Assembly (NCBI RefSeq): GCF_038397775.1
Contig: NZ_CP151650.1
Location: forward strand, 2,294,001-2,358,000
DNA length: 64,000 nucleotides
DNA from: Pseudomonas sp. RC10
GTDB lineage: Bacteria > Pseudomonadota > Gammaproteobacteria > Pseudomonadales > Pseudomonadaceae
Reading direction: 5' to 3'
The notes under the pieces are model-generated. The model had not been told where the DNA came from and ran no database searches. It was given only the letters and a program-made list of their open reading frames with translations. Each line of letters opens with the position of its first letter. Position 1 is the stretch's first letter. A program made the position numbers and the translations under genes. Positions 1-11,037 of this stretch are shown here, piece by piece.

Positions 1-480
1 GCTGTACCTCGCCCGGCGCGTGGTGCGCATGGCCAGCGAGGACATCGGCAACGCCGACCCGCGCGCGCTGCCGCTGTGCATGTCCGCCTGGGATGTGCAG
101 GAACGGCTGGGCAGCCCCGAAGGCGAGCTGGCGGTGGCGCAGGCCATCGTTTACCTGGCCTGCGCGCCGAAAAGCAATGCTGTGTACATGGGCTTCAAGA
201 TGGCGATGCGCGAGGCGACCGAACACGGTTCGCTGGAAGTGCCGTTGCATTTGCGCAATGCCCCGACCAAATTGATGAAGCAACTGGGTTACGGCGAAGA
301 ATATCGCTACGCCCATGACGAACCGGATGCCTACGCCGCAGGTGAAGACTACTTCCCTGACGAGCTGGAACCGCGTCAGTATTACCAGCCGGTCCCTCGC
401 GGGCTGGAGCTGAAAATCGGCGAAAAACTCAAACACCTGGCCGCACTCGACCGCGCCAGCCCCCGTCAGCGGAGAAAATA

Positions 481-481
<1 letters not shown>
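1..481 (+). CDS. rarA: Replication-associated recombination ATPase RarA (MgsA), C-terminal part
   Basis: The reading frame is open from the window edge (first whole codon at position 2), so the N-terminal AAA+ ATPase core lies outside. The visible 160 residues are the conserved tail: [15 protein letters not shown], then the helical tetramerisation region with PKSNAVY and the [14 protein letters not shown] segment typical of RarA/MgsA/Mgs1 proteins. The family acts at stalled replication forks and binds SSB and DNA ends. The TAG stop shares its last base with the GTG start of crcB, so the two are translationally coupled. In Pseudomonas rarA commonly sits between lolA and crcB/serS, which fits this context. 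Confidence 0.93.
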
Positions 482-2180
<1,699 letters not shown>

Positions 2181-3575
2181 ATGGAATTCCTGCCGCTGTT
2201 CCACAACCTTCGGGGTGCCCGCGTGCTGGTGGTGGGTGGCGGCGAGATTGCCTTGCGCAAGTCTCGCTTGCTGGCTGACGCCGGTGCGGTCCTGCGGGTG
2301 GTTGCACCCGAGATCGGAACAGAGCTGCGCGAGCTGATCGACAGCAGCGGTGGCGAGCAGATTCTCCGTGGTTACGACGAGGCGGATGTGAACGGCTGCG
2401 TGCTGATCATCGCCGCCACCGACGACGAGCCGCTCAATGCCCAAGTCTCTGCCGATGCTCGTCAGCGCGGCGTACCGGTCAACGTGGTGGATGCGCCTGC
2501 CCTGTGCAGCGTGATTTTTCCGGCCATCGTCGACCGCTCGCCGTTGGTGATTGCTGTGTCCAGTGGCGGCGATGCGCCGGTGCTGGCGCGCTTGATCCGC
2601 GCCAAGCTGGAAAGCTGGATTCCGCCAACCTATGGCCATCTGGCCGGTCTCGCGGCGCGTTTCCGTCACCAGGTGAAGAACCTGTTTCCGAATGTCCAGC
2701 AACGCCGCGCATTTTGGGAAGACGTGTTTCAAGGGCCTATCGCGGATCGCCAACTGGCCGGGCAGGGCGCCGAAGCCGAACGTCTGTTGCAGGCGAAAAT
2801 CGACGGTGAAGCGCCGAGCGCGTCAGGCGAGGTGTATCTGGTCGGTGCGGGCCCGGGCGATCCGGACCTGCTGACCTTCAAGGCCTTGCGCCTGATGCAG
2901 CAAGCCGATGTCGTGCTCTACGACCGTCTGGTGGCCCCGGCGATTCTTGAACTGTGCCGTCGCGACGCGGACCGCATTTATGTCGGCAAGCAGCGCGCCG
3001 ATCATGCCCTGCCGCAGGACCAGATCAACCAGCAACTGGTGGCGCTGGCCAAACAGGGCAAGCGCGTCGTGCGGCTCAAAGGGGGCGATCCGTTCATCTT
3101 TGGCCGTGGCGGCGAAGAAATTGAAGAGCTGGCAGCCAATGGCATTCCGTTTCAAGTGGTGCCGGGCATCACGGCGGCCAGTGGTTGCGCGGCGTATGCC
3201 GGGATTCCGCTGACCCACCGCGATTACGCGCAATCCGTGCGTTTCGTGACGGGGCACTTGAAAAACAACACCACCGACCTGCCGTGGAAAGACCTGGTCT
3301 CTCCTGCGCAGACGCTGGTGTTCTACATGGGGCTGATTGGCTTGCCGATCATTTGCAGCGAGCTGGTCAAGCATGGGCGTTCGGCCGACACCCCGGCTGC
3401 GTTGATCCAGCAGGGCACCACGACCAACCAGCGCGTCTTCACCGGCACCCTGGCCAACCTGCCGCAGCTGGTGGCGGAGCATGAAGTGCATGCGCCGACG
3501 CTGGTGATCGTCGGGGAAGTGGTGACGTTGCGGGACAAGCTGGCGTGGTTCGAAGGCGCTCAAAGCGGCGTCTGA
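2181..3575 (+). CDS. cysG: Siroheme synthase CysG (SUMT / dehydrogenase / ferrochelatase)
   Basis: A 464-residue multifunctional enzyme that makes siroheme for sulfite and nitrite reductases from uroporphyrinogen III: two S-adenosylmethionine methylations, NAD-dependent oxidation and iron insertion. The N-terminal Rossmann half shows [17 protein letters not shown] at about residues 15-31. The C-terminal methyltransferase half begins near residue 215 with [14 protein letters not shown] and contains [18 protein letters not shown] and the [20 protein letters not shown] substrate loop. Full length for the fused form. ATG directly follows the serS stop (TAAATG). Confidence 0.97.
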   Translation: MEFLPLFHNLRGARVLVVGGGEIALRKSRLLADAGAVLRVVAPEIGTELRELIDSSGGEQILRGYDEADVNGCVLIIAATDDEPLNAQVSADARQRGVPVNVVDAPALCSVIFPAIVDRSPLVIAVSSGGDAPVLARLIRAKLESWIPPTYGHLAGLAARFRHQVKNLFPNVQQRRAFWEDVFQGPIADRQLAGQGAEAERLLQAKIDGEAPSASGEVYLVGAGPGDPDLLTFKALRLMQQADVVLYDRLVAPAILELCRRDADRIYVGKQRADHALPQDQINQQLVALAKQGKRVVRLKGGDPFIFGRGGEEIEELAANGIPFQVVPGITAASGCAAYAGIPLTHRDYAQSVRFVTGHLKNNTTDLPWKDLVSPAQTLVFYMGLIGLPIICSELVKHGRSADTPAALIQQGTTTNQRVFTGTLANLPQLVAEHEVHAPTLVIVGEVVTLRDKLAWFEGAQSGV

Positions 3576-3582
3576 TTGTCAG

Positions 3583-3614
3583 CCCTTGAAGTGGGTGTGA
3601 GCCCGCTTCAAGGG
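3583..3614. terminator. Hairpin between convergent cysG and flavin monooxygenase genes
   Basis: CCCTTGAAG at 3583-3591 pairs with CTTCAAGGG at 3606-3614, and the inner GGGT/GCCC bases extend the stem. It lies between two convergent genes. No long T-run follows on either strand, so it may block read-through or act with Rho instead of as a classic intrinsic terminator. Confidence 0.5.
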
Positions 3615-3630
3615 AACTGTCGAACGTGTC

Positions 3631-4956
3631 TCACCGAAAGCTGTTGCGTGGTCGCTTCAATCCGAGTCGGTCACGCAACGTGCCCGGCTCGTACTCGGTG
3701 CGAAACACCCCTCTCGCTTGCAGCAGCGGCACAACACTGGCCGCGAAGCTGTCGAAGTCCGTCGGCAGGAACGGGAACATCAGGTTGTACCCATCTACCG
3801 CTCCTGCCTCGTAGTACTCCGCCAACCTGTCAGCCACCTGCTCGGCCGTCCCGATCACCAGCGATGTGCTCGAACTCTTGATCAGTGCCCGGCCCAGCTC
3901 GCGAATAGTGATGCTCGCGTCGTAGGTTTTGATCAAGGCCAGCTTGGTGCGAATGCCGTCAAATTCTGCCTCGTCTGGAAGGGGAGGCAACGGTCCGTCG
4001 GGCGGCAATCCGCTGAGGTCAAGCCGGATGTAACTCGACACTAGATCAATCGCGATGGCGTCGATGATCAGGCTGTCGACCAGTTGCTCACGACGCTCCG
4101 CTTCACTCTCATCACCCAGCACGACCGGCAACACACCGGCGATCACCTTCAGGTCGTTCGGCTGCCGATCCTGCAAGGCCAGTCGTCGGTTCAGTTCCGC
4201 GCGATAGGTCAGGGCCTCTTCAACCGAGTTTACGAAGCAGAAATGCACGTCGGCATGGGCGGCGGCCAGGTCGAGGCCTGCATCCGAAGACCCCGCCTGG
4301 GCAAGAATCGGATAGGCCTGGGGCGTACGAGGCACGTTCAACGGGCCACGCACTTTGAAATACTCGCCGTCATGGTGGAGCGCGTGAATTTTCGCCGGGT
4401 CGGCAAAATCGCCACTTTCCTTGTTGAACGTCAGCGCATCGTCTTCCCACGAGTCCCACAGGCGCTTCACCACACCGACGAATTCATGGGCGCGCTGGTA
4501 GCGGTTTCCATGCTTCGGAACCCCGGTGACGCCGAAGTTGGCCGCTTCCTCTTCGAGCCACGACGTCACGATGTTCCAGCTCACTCGTCCTTCGCTGATG
4601 TGGTCCAGTGACGCGAAATAACGCGCGAGGTTGTACGGATCGTTGTAGGACGTGGAAGCGGTGGCCATCAAGCCGATGGATTCCGTGACCGCTGCCAATG
4701 CCGATAACAGGGTGATCGGCTCCAGGCGGGGATTGGCGTAATGCTTGAGGCCGCTGGGCACGGAATCCCAGACTCCGACATGGTCCGCAACGAAAACGGC
4801 ATCGAATTTTGATGCCTCTGCCTGCTGCACCAGTTTCACGAAAAACGGAAGCCTGAAAACCTCCGTCGTCGGAGCTTGCGGGTGACGCCACGAAAAACGG
4901 TAATCACCCTGAGGATTAAAAAAGAACAGGTTCAGAATCATGCTGCGGTTGGACAT
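3631..4956 (-). CDS. LLM-class FMN-dependent monooxygenase (NtaA/SnaA/DszA family)
   Basis: A 441-residue bacterial-luciferase-fold protein. The start SMILNLFFFNPQGDYRFSWRHP, the VFVADHVGVW segment, the TASTSYNDPYNLARYFASLD loop and the NIVTSW strand match the NtaA/SnaA/DszA/DmoA subgroup, which uses FMNH2 from a separate reductase to oxidise organosulfur or organonitrogen compounds with oxygen. No reductase gene lies next to it. It is the last gene of a leftward run with a betaine-type ABC importer and a desaturase, suggesting that the imported compound is oxidised here. The substrate cannot be read from the sequence. Confidence 0.88.
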   Translation of the reverse strand: MSNRSMILNLFFFNPQGDYRFSWRHPQAPTTEVFRLPFFVKLVQQAEASKFDAVFVADHVGVWDSVPSGLKHYANPRLEPITLLSALAAVTESIGLMATASTSYNDPYNLARYFASLDHISEGRVSWNIVTSWLEEEAANFGVTGVPKHGNRYQRAHEFVGVVKRLWDSWEDDALTFNKESGDFADPAKIHALHHDGEYFKVRGPLNVPRTPQAYPILAQAGSSDAGLDLAAAHADVHFCFVNSVEEALTYRAELNRRLALQDRQPNDLKVIAGVLPVVLGDESEAERREQLVDSLIIDAIAIDLVSSYIRLDLSGLPPDGPLPPLPDEAEFDGIRTKLALIKTYDASITIRELGRALIKSSSTSLVIGTAEQVADRLAEYYEAGAVDGYNLMFPFLPTDFDSFAASVVPLLQARGVFRTEYEPGTLRDRLGLKRPRNSFR

Positions 4957-5004
4957 GGCTCGCGCTCACTCGCTGAATAGATGCGTCATCCGGACGGGGC
5001 GCCG

Positions 5005-5904
5005 TTAGCCTGCGGTCACGGCGACGTGCTTGCTGACCCATTCGTCCGCGACCTTGGCCGGGTCTTTGTGGTCGATATCGACCAGACGATTCAATTCGGT
5101 CAGTTCTTTGGTGGTGAGGGCAGCGGAGACTTTGTCGAGGGTCTGGGTGATCTGTGGTGTCAGCACGGATTTGCGGATGACCGGCGTAATGTTCTGAACG
5201 GGCTGCTGGTTTTTATCATCATCGAGGACAACCCAGGGTTCGGTGGCCAGGATGCCTTGGGTGGAGACCACCGTGACGACATCGATGGTGCCCGAGTTCA
5301 GCGCCAGCCTGGACAGGGGGCCGCCCATGTCGAGGGACTTGATGGATTTGAAATCGATGCCGTAAACCGCTTTGAGTCCAGGCACGCCCAGCGCCGATGT
5401 TTTAACTTCCGGCGGGCCACCCAGCACCAGTTGGCTCGATACAGGCGCCAGGTCCGACAGGGTTTTGAGGTGGTATTTTTCGGCGGTCTTATGGGTCACG
5501 GCCCACGCGGTCGCAGAGCCTGCGGAGGAAGAACCGAGCAATTCCAGGCTGTCAGGCAGTTTGGCTTTCAGCGCTTGGGTGATCGCCTGCTGATCCGTCA
5601 GGGCGGCCTTGTTGTCGTAGAAGGCGAGCAGCGAGCCGATGTATTCGGGCACAACATCGACGTCACCACTTTTGAGCGCCGCGGCGATGACCTGCCGGTT
5701 GCCTAGATTAAGTCGGGTTTGAGTCTCGATACCGGCCTTGCGAAGTGCCGACGCGTAAATATTCGCCAATACCGATTGCTCGGAAAAGTTGGCGCCCCCC
5801 ACGGTGATGGTGGCAGCACTCGCGAGATGGCTGGCGGCAAATAAACCGATTCCCATAAATACCGCTAATACCGTTTTAGGTGTTGAAAGGGTGAGGGCAG
5901 TCAT
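5005..5904 (-). CDS. Betaine/choline-type (OsmF/OpuC) periplasmic substrate-binding protein
   Basis: A 299-residue exported solute-binding protein. A Sec signal peptide ends near ASHLASA, followed by ITVGGANFSEQ, the hallmark N-terminus of the ProX/OpuCC/OsmF family, with DVVPEYIGS and the hinge VVSTQGILA. GGAGCGAACAG precedes the ATG. It is encoded with two permeases and an ATPase of the same transporter class. Family ligands are quaternary amines such as glycine betaine, choline or carnitine. Coupling to oxidative enzymes hints at a catabolic ligand, not just an osmoprotectant. Confidence 0.92.
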   Translation of the reverse strand: MTALTLSTPKTVLAVFMGIGLFAASHLASAATITVGGANFSEQSVLANIYASALRKAGIETQTRLNLGNRQVIAAALKSGDVDVVPEYIGSLLAFYDNKAALTDQQAITQALKAKLPDSLELLGSSSAGSATAWAVTHKTAEKYHLKTLSDLAPVSSQLVLGGPPEVKTSALGVPGLKAVYGIDFKSIKSLDMGGPLSRLALNSGTIDVVTVVSTQGILATEPWVVLDDDKNQQPVQNITPVIRKSVLTPQITQTLDKVSAALTTKELTELNRLVDIDHKDPAKVADEWVSKHVAVTAG

Positions 5905-5946
5905 CTGTTCGCTCCAATGGCAGTGTCGTTATAGGTTCTGTTTTTG

Positions 5947-6630
5947 TTACGCGGCGTTTAAGGGGGACTTCCCGAGCCACGCCTGTTTGCGGATCAACTT
6001 TTCGGCGCCCGAACACAACCCTTCACTGAGCATGGCGAGTACCGAAACCGTGATGGCTCCGGCAATGGTTTGTGGAATGTCGTTGCGGCCAAGTCCATCG
6101 ATCAAGAAACGCCCCAAACCTCCAAAACCGGCATAAGCGGCGATGGTGGCAGTGGCAATCAATTGAAGGAGTGCAGTGCGGAATCCGACGAAAATGATGG
6201 GGAAGGCGAGGGGCAGTTCGAGTTCGAGAATAATGTCGCGACGGCGCATGCCCATCGCTTTGGCGGAATTTTTCAAGGACGATTCCACTTCCCCGATACC
6301 GACAATGGTATTGGTCAGAATGGGTGGAATGCTCATCAAGGTTAACGCCAGGATCACGGCGCTGACATCGAAGCCAATCACCATGATGGCGAGGATAACG
6401 ACACCTAAAGAGGGTAATGCACGACCGAGATTGAACAGGCCGATGGCGATGTGTGCGCTGCGTTTGTAATGAGCGATCGCGATACCCAAGGGCAACGCAA
6501 TACCGGTGGCAATCGCCAGACTGATGCCGACGTAATAAAGATGTTCTGAAAGCCGTACGAAGATGCCTTCGTCGCCGAGCCAGTTTTCCGATTGAAGGAA
6601 CCAGGTAAGAACGGCGTTAAGGGTGTCCAT
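5947..6630 (-). CDS. Betaine-type ABC transporter permease (OpuCD-like)
   Basis: A 227-residue inner-membrane permease of the BPD_transp_1 type with about five to six helices. The ATPase-coupling EAA loop reads VESSLKNSAKAMGMRRRDIILELELPLAFP. ATG 6630 was chosen because its A is the last base of the upstream permease TGA stop (TGATG) and GAGG lies just before it; an in-frame GTG at 6642 is possible. It pairs with the permease at 6630-7259 to form the heteromeric membrane channel. Confidence 0.92.
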   Translation of the reverse strand: MDTLNAVLTWFLQSENWLGDEGIFVRLSEHLYYVGISLAIATGIALPLGIAIAHYKRSAHIAIGLFNLGRALPSLGVVILAIMVIGFDVSAVILALTLMSIPPILTNTIVGIGEVESSLKNSAKAMGMRRRDIILELELPLAFPIIFVGFRTALLQLIATATIAAYAGFGGLGRFLIDGLGRNDIPQTIAGAITVSVLAMLSEGLCSGAEKLIRKQAWLGKSPLNAA

Positions 6631-7259
6631 CACCTCACCCACGGGAACAGGCGCTTTTCAGCACTGTAAAAAGCAAAGTCGACACTGATGGCAAGGAGCA
6701 CTGTTAATACCAGGCTGATAATGACGGGGGTGGAAAAACTTAATGTCAGGCCTGTCACGAACAGTTGGCCGAGCCCGCCTTGGCCAATAATCGCCGTCAC
6801 GGTCACAAGTCCCACTAGCGTGACCGCTGTCGTGCGCAAACCGCCGAACAGATAGGGAATGGCCAGGGGCAGTTCCACGGCTAGAAAGCCTTGCAAACGG
6901 GTATAGCCGATGGCTCGCGCTTCCTGTAAGACGACAGGGGATGTGCTCGCTAAACCTGCCAGCGTGTTTTGCAGAATGATCAATAACGAATAGACGCTCA
7001 GGCCTATTACCGAGGTGGTTTTTGACAGCCCCGTTATGGGCATCAACAAGATGAACAGCGCCAGCGACGGGATGGTGAAAAGGATGCCGCTGATGTAGGT
7101 CAGCGGACGGGAGAGTGCCGGCAGCCACAGCGTCAGCAGAATCATGACGCTGGCGATCAGCGTGCCCAATAACATTGAAAGCGCGACCAGTTGTAGATGA
7201 TCAGCGAGCAGGCCGAGGATCATCGGAATGTTGTCGCTGACCCATTCGGTGTCAATCAT
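6630..7259 (-). CDS. Betaine-type ABC transporter permease (OpuCB-like)
   Basis: A 209-residue membrane protein with the second permease signature: LLGTLIASVMI near the start and an EAA loop with LQEARAIGYTRLQGFLAVELPLAIPYL. The ATG overlaps the end of the ATPase gene by eight bases and its stop overlaps the next permease, so the transporter genes are tightly coupled. Size and topology are normal for the OpuCB/YehW class. Confidence 0.92.
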   Translation of the reverse strand: MIDTEWVSDNIPMILGLLADHLQLVALSMLLGTLIASVMILLTLWLPALSRPLTYISGILFTIPSLALFILLMPITGLSKTTSVIGLSVYSLLIILQNTLAGLASTSPVVLQEARAIGYTRLQGFLAVELPLAIPYLFGGLRTTAVTLVGLVTVTAIIGQGGLGQLFVTGLTLSFSTPVIISLVLTVLLAISVDFAFYSAEKRLFPWVR

Positions 7260-8334
7260 TCACGACCTCCCGCTGTGGGTCGTGAAGGGCCTCGTAGAGG
7301 TGGGACGTCGAAATGCAGCGGGTGTATTTACCCTCGTCGTCCACCTGAACGATGACGCCTGAGGGCGTATTCAGGATTTTCAGCAGGGCGTGGTGCAACG
7401 ACTCTGTGCCGGAAACCAACGTCAAATGAGGCGCAGGATGGTGGCTATCGCTGAGCCAACTGACGGGCTGGTGCTGGTCATTGAGCACCAGTTTCAGGGC
7501 AGGGCTCACATGGGCCAGTCGTGGTTCAGCCACGCTGTCTAGCGTTAGCGCGGCGCTCTCGGGTTCTTCCAGTTCAGAGACCTTCATCAAGGCCAGCCGT
7601 TTGAGCGACGGGTCGTTCCCCACGAATTGCTGTACGAAGGGGCTGGCCGGGTACGCCAGAATATTTTTCGGCGTATCGAACTGAACCAGCTTGCCTTCTT
7701 CCTCGAACACCGCGATGCGATCCGCCAGCTTGATCGCCTCTTCCATGTCGTGGGTGACGAGGACGATGGTCTTGTGCAGGCGTTTCTGCAGGGCGACGAG
7801 TTCGTCCTGAAGTCGCTCGCGAATGAGCGGGTCAAGTGCGCCGAAGGGTTCGTCCATCAGGATCACGGGCGGGTCCGAGGCGAGCGCCCGGGCAAGGGCC
7901 ACTCGACTTTGCTGCCCACCGGACAGCTGGCTTGGGTAACGCCCCGCCAAGTCAGGCGGAAGCCCCACCAAGTCCATGAGCTCGACCACGCGTCGCCGGG
8001 TTTTATCCTTGTCCCATTTCAGTAGATGCGGCACCGCGGCGATGTTCGCTTCCACGGTCCTGTGCGGGAACAGGGCAGCGTTTTGCATCATGAAGCCGAT
8101 CCGTCGACGCAGGCTCACAACATTCGTTTCGCCAATGTCACTGCCATCAACGCTGATCGTGCCTTCGTCCTGGACGTCCAGCCGGTTGATCATCTTCAGG
8201 ATGGACGTCTTGCCGCAGCCGCTTGGCCCGATCAGTACGCACAATTCGCCTTCTCGTATGTCGAGGTTGAGCGCAGTGACTGCTGGGGCTTTCTTACCTT
8301 TGTGGTACTTCGTGACATTCTCGAAACGTATCAT
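7252..8334 (-). CDS. Betaine-type ABC transporter ATP-binding protein (OpuCA/YehX-like)
   Basis: A 360-residue cytoplasmic ATPase. Walker A is GPSGCGKTS (~37-45), the signature is [16 protein letters not shown], Walker B is [14 protein letters not shown], followed by the switch His in [10 protein letters not shown]. The C-terminal ~100 residues hold a regulatory domain resembling a CBS module ([21 protein letters not shown]), as in OpuCA proteins that sense ionic strength. The start overlaps the desaturase stop (ATGA). Confidence 0.93.
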   Translation of the reverse strand: MIRFENVTKYHKGKKAPAVTALNLDIREGELCVLIGPSGCGKTSILKMINRLDVQDEGTISVDGSDIGETNVVSLRRRIGFMMQNAALFPHRTVEANIAAVPHLLKWDKDKTRRRVVELMDLVGLPPDLAGRYPSQLSGGQQSRVALARALASDPPVILMDEPFGALDPLIRERLQDELVALQKRLHKTIVLVTHDMEEAIKLADRIAVFEEEGKLVQFDTPKNILAYPASPFVQQFVGNDPSLKRLALMKVSELEEPESAALTLDSVAEPRLAHVSPALKLVLNDQHQPVSWLSDSHHPAPHLTLVSGTESLHHALLKILNTPSGVIVQVDDEGKYTRCISTSHLYEALHDPQREVVND

Positions 8335-9320
8335 TCAAAAGCACCGGCGTTGACTGAAGGTCGTTCATGGGCCTGCCGCGTTGGTAAAGGATGGACAGGG
8401 CTGTCGATGGGCGTCAGGAAGTTGTTGAAAAAGAGTTGTCGGTAATTACGCACGACATACACCCCGTTGCGCTCAATCCATTGCTGACGCCGAGCATGGT
8501 AGACCGTCGGTAGGCAATACCACGGCAGTTTGGGTAAGTCGTGATGCACGAGATGGAAGTTCAAGTTCAAAAACAGCCAACTCAATAGGCCTTTCGACTC
8601 GTTGATCACCGTGCGGTGTTCTGCCCGCTCGGAAGGGCGATGTTCATAAAATGAGCGAATCATGCCAATCGCCAATGCCGGTATAGAGACAAACACCACA
8701 TATTCCCAGGCACTTACGGCACTGTAATGTTCCACTGTCCAGAGCATGACCGCGACCCACGCGATATGAAATGCCCACATGTGTGCACTTTCATCCCGAC
8801 GTTGTATGGATTTTGGAATGTCTGAAAACACCAGTGAAGCGATGGCCAGGGGCACGCCGGTCAGCAGGCGGCCCGCCACCGTTTTATTTGTCCAGAGAAT
8901 GAAGCGCTGGACCGTGGGCAGGTATTCCCAGTCGGCGGCGGAGATGTAGCGACTTTCGGGATCGATACCCGGCACGGTCAGTGTTTCATCAACATGGTGC
9001 GCGAGGTGCGTGTCGCGGTAAACGTTGTACGGGTACCAGACTGCGAAGGGCAGGTAGGCCAACGCTTTATTCAGAGCGGGCAAACGCGTGGGGTGTCCGT
9101 GAATGCACTCGTGTTGTAACGACATCCACAGCACGATCAACGGCAACAGCAAACTGATCGAAATAAACGGTCCCAATGCTCGGCCGTGAAAAATGATCAA
9201 GCACCACGCGCTGTAAAAACCGATGATCAATAACCAGGTTGGCCATTCAGTGCGTGCTGTAAAAGTATTGAGGACTTCAGAAACTTCCGCCTGATGCTGT
9301 GTGTCCAGGTAGTTCGACAT
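8331..9320 (-). CDS. Membrane fatty-acid-desaturase-family di-iron enzyme
   Basis: A 329-residue integral membrane protein with three histidine boxes: HECIH at 70-74, HLAHH at 105-109 and HLVHH at 256-260, the di-iron ligands of membrane desaturases, hydroxylases and ketolases. Four or so membrane segments separate the boxes. AGGG precedes the ATG. It is the first gene of an operon with a betaine-type importer and a flavin monooxygenase. The family name does not fix the substrate: members act on acyl chains, carotenoids or small hydrocarbons. Its position suggests oxidation of, or lipid adjustment to, the transported molecule. Confidence 0.85.
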   Translation of the reverse strand: MSNYLDTQHQAEVSEVLNTFTARTEWPTWLLIIGFYSAWCLIIFHGRALGPFISISLLLPLIVLWMSLQHECIHGHPTRLPALNKALAYLPFAVWYPYNVYRDTHLAHHVDETLTVPGIDPESRYISAADWEYLPTVQRFILWTNKTVAGRLLTGVPLAIASLVFSDIPKSIQRRDESAHMWAFHIAWVAVMLWTVEHYSAVSAWEYVVFVSIPALAIGMIRSFYEHRPSERAEHRTVINESKGLLSWLFLNLNFHLVHHDLPKLPWYCLPTVYHARRQQWIERNGVYVVRNYRQLFFNNFLTPIDSPVHPLPTRQAHERPSVNAGAFE

Positions 9321-9942
9321 CGCGCGCCCTTGAATAAATAAAAGTGCTGTATTCCGTTACATGAAAAAGCAGTTGATCGCGGAGTAATAAATGACGTCGT
9401 GACTCATCCTTGGCGCTCGGCGACAGGCACCCGTGTTCATCGTTTGAAAAGTCGAACGTTATTTAAACAAGCGGTCCGGCAAAAGCCTTCACATGGCGTA
9501 AAGGAGAAACGCCAGGCCCTCACCTACCGCACTGGAGGTTTCACTGTTGGCTTGGCAAGGCACGGGAGACGGCGAGAAGAGGGATATTGTAGATGCGCAG
9601 GCGATCGCGGACATCGGATTTGAAAAAGCCGTGCTTTTATTTCCAATGTTCAGGTTCGCGTACTGGGGCATGATCGCATCACAACAGCTAAGTGGCAGTT
9701 TTAAGTGAGTTCAAACTATCACGTTGTGTGATTCCTCAAAATAATAAGTTCGCTTATGCTTATGAGGAAATGACATATGTCGTGGCTTCACAGTCCGCCC
9801 TGCACTTTATTTTGCAGAGGTTGCGAGGTGTCGCTGAAGCGCGGTTCAGGGCAGGGAAAGACGGCCCTTTCCGGAAGGGGAAGGCGACTCGCGAGACGAT
9901 CCCAAGGGGATCGTCTGCGTGTGAAGGTCTACGGGTGGACGA
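9321..9942. other. 622-bp intergenic stretch without a convincing gene
   Basis: No frame here gives a recognisable protein. The right part is GC-rich and holds a perfect 9-bp hairpin (AGACGATCC at 9894-9902 with GGATCGTCT at 9908-9916) just past the stop of the hydroquinone reductase gene, without a T-run. The middle (9690-9780) is AT-rich. The left end must carry the promoter of the desaturase operon, but I see no clear -35/-10 pair. Confidence 0.5.
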
Positions 9943-10941
9943 TCAGAGGTGCTGAACGATCCCAAGGCCCGGAAGGCGTGCGCGATCATGGCCACCGGCA
10001 AAATCTTGCGCCGGTCCCTTGGGCACTACGCCCGTCGGGTTGATGGTGGCATGGCTGGCATAGTAGTGATGCTTGATGTGCACGAAGTCGACCGTCTCGG
10101 CAACGCCCGGCCATTGGTGCAGCTCGCGCAACCAGTTGCTCAGGTTCGGGTAATCAGCAATACGACGCAGGTTGCATTTGAAATGCCCGTGATAAACCGC
10201 GTCGAACCGAATCAGCGTGGTAAACAGGCGCACGTCGGCTTCGGTCAGGTATTCGCCAGCCAGGTAACGTTTCTTGCCCAGCAGGTTTTCCAGCACGTCC
10301 AACTCAGCGAACGCCTCGTCGAAGGCTTGTTCGTAAGCCTTCTGCGTCGTGGCGAATCCGGCGCGATACACGCCGTTGTTGACGGCGGGATAAATCGCGT
10401 CATTCAGCCGGTTGATCTCCGGACGAAGCGACTCGGGGTACAGATCCAGACGGTTGCCGGTCAGATCATCGAACGCCGAATTGAACATGCGGATGATTTC
10501 CGAGGACTCATTGCTGACGATGCGCTGCAGCTTCTTGTCCCACAGCACGGGTACCGTCACGCGACCGGTGTAATTCGGGTTGTCAGCGAGGTAACGCTGA
10601 TAGAAGAAGGTGTGACCGTCCAGCGCATCGCCCGTGGAACCTGTCTGCTTGTCGAAGGTCCAGCCGCTTTCGCGCATCAGCCAGCTGACCACCGAAACGT
10701 CGATCAGGCTTTCGAGGCCTTTGAGTTTGCGCACGATCAGCGTTCGATGGGCCCATGGGCAGGCCAGCGATACGTAGAGGTGATAACGGCCTGCTTCGGC
10801 CTTGAAGCCGCCTTCGCCAGACGGTCCTGGACGGCCGTCTGCGGTGACCCAATTGCGGCGCTGCGCCTGCTCACGCTGAAACGCGCCGTCTTTGCTTTCA
10901 TACCACTGGTCTTGCCAGCGCCCTTCTACGAGAAGGCCCAT
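9943..10941 (-). CDS. yqjG: Glutathionyl-hydroquinone reductase (YqjG/PcpF-like)
   Basis: A 332-residue Xi-class glutathione transferase. The thioredoxin-fold half carries LYVSLACPWAHRTLIV with the nucleophilic Cys of the CPWAHR motif, and the helical C-terminal half carries FGGHxx-type family features such as YLTEADVRLFTTLIRFD and the VYHGHFKCN segment. The enzyme removes glutathione from glutathionyl-hydroquinones. ATG 10941 is used because GGAG lies about nine bases upstream; an in-frame ATG at 10953 is less well placed. Transcribed alone. Confidence 0.9.
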   Translation of the reverse strand: MGLLVEGRWQDQWYESKDGAFQREQAQRRNWVTADGRPGPSGEGGFKAEAGRYHLYVSLACPWAHRTLIVRKLKGLESLIDVSVVSWLMRESGWTFDKQTGSTGDALDGHTFFYQRYLADNPNYTGRVTVPVLWDKKLQRIVSNESSEIIRMFNSAFDDLTGNRLDLYPESLRPEINRLNDAIYPAVNNGVYRAGFATTQKAYEQAFDEAFAELDVLENLLGKKRYLAGEYLTEADVRLFTTLIRFDAVYHGHFKCNLRRIADYPNLSNWLRELHQWPGVAETVDFVHIKHHYYASHATINPTGVVPKGPAQDFAGGHDRARLPGLGIVQHL

Positions 10942-11037
10942 GTCTGACTCCAATCACTGTGTACGTTCGTACGTTGGAGGTCAGTCTAGAGACAATCGTT
11001 CGAACAAATAGCGCAAAGAGTCGGGTGTAATGATCGG

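Noticed and set aside
9692..9955. Open frames of ~88 codons before the hydroquinone reductase gene
   Set aside because: Arg/Gly-rich translation, no family and no conserved start; most of it lies next to a hairpin.
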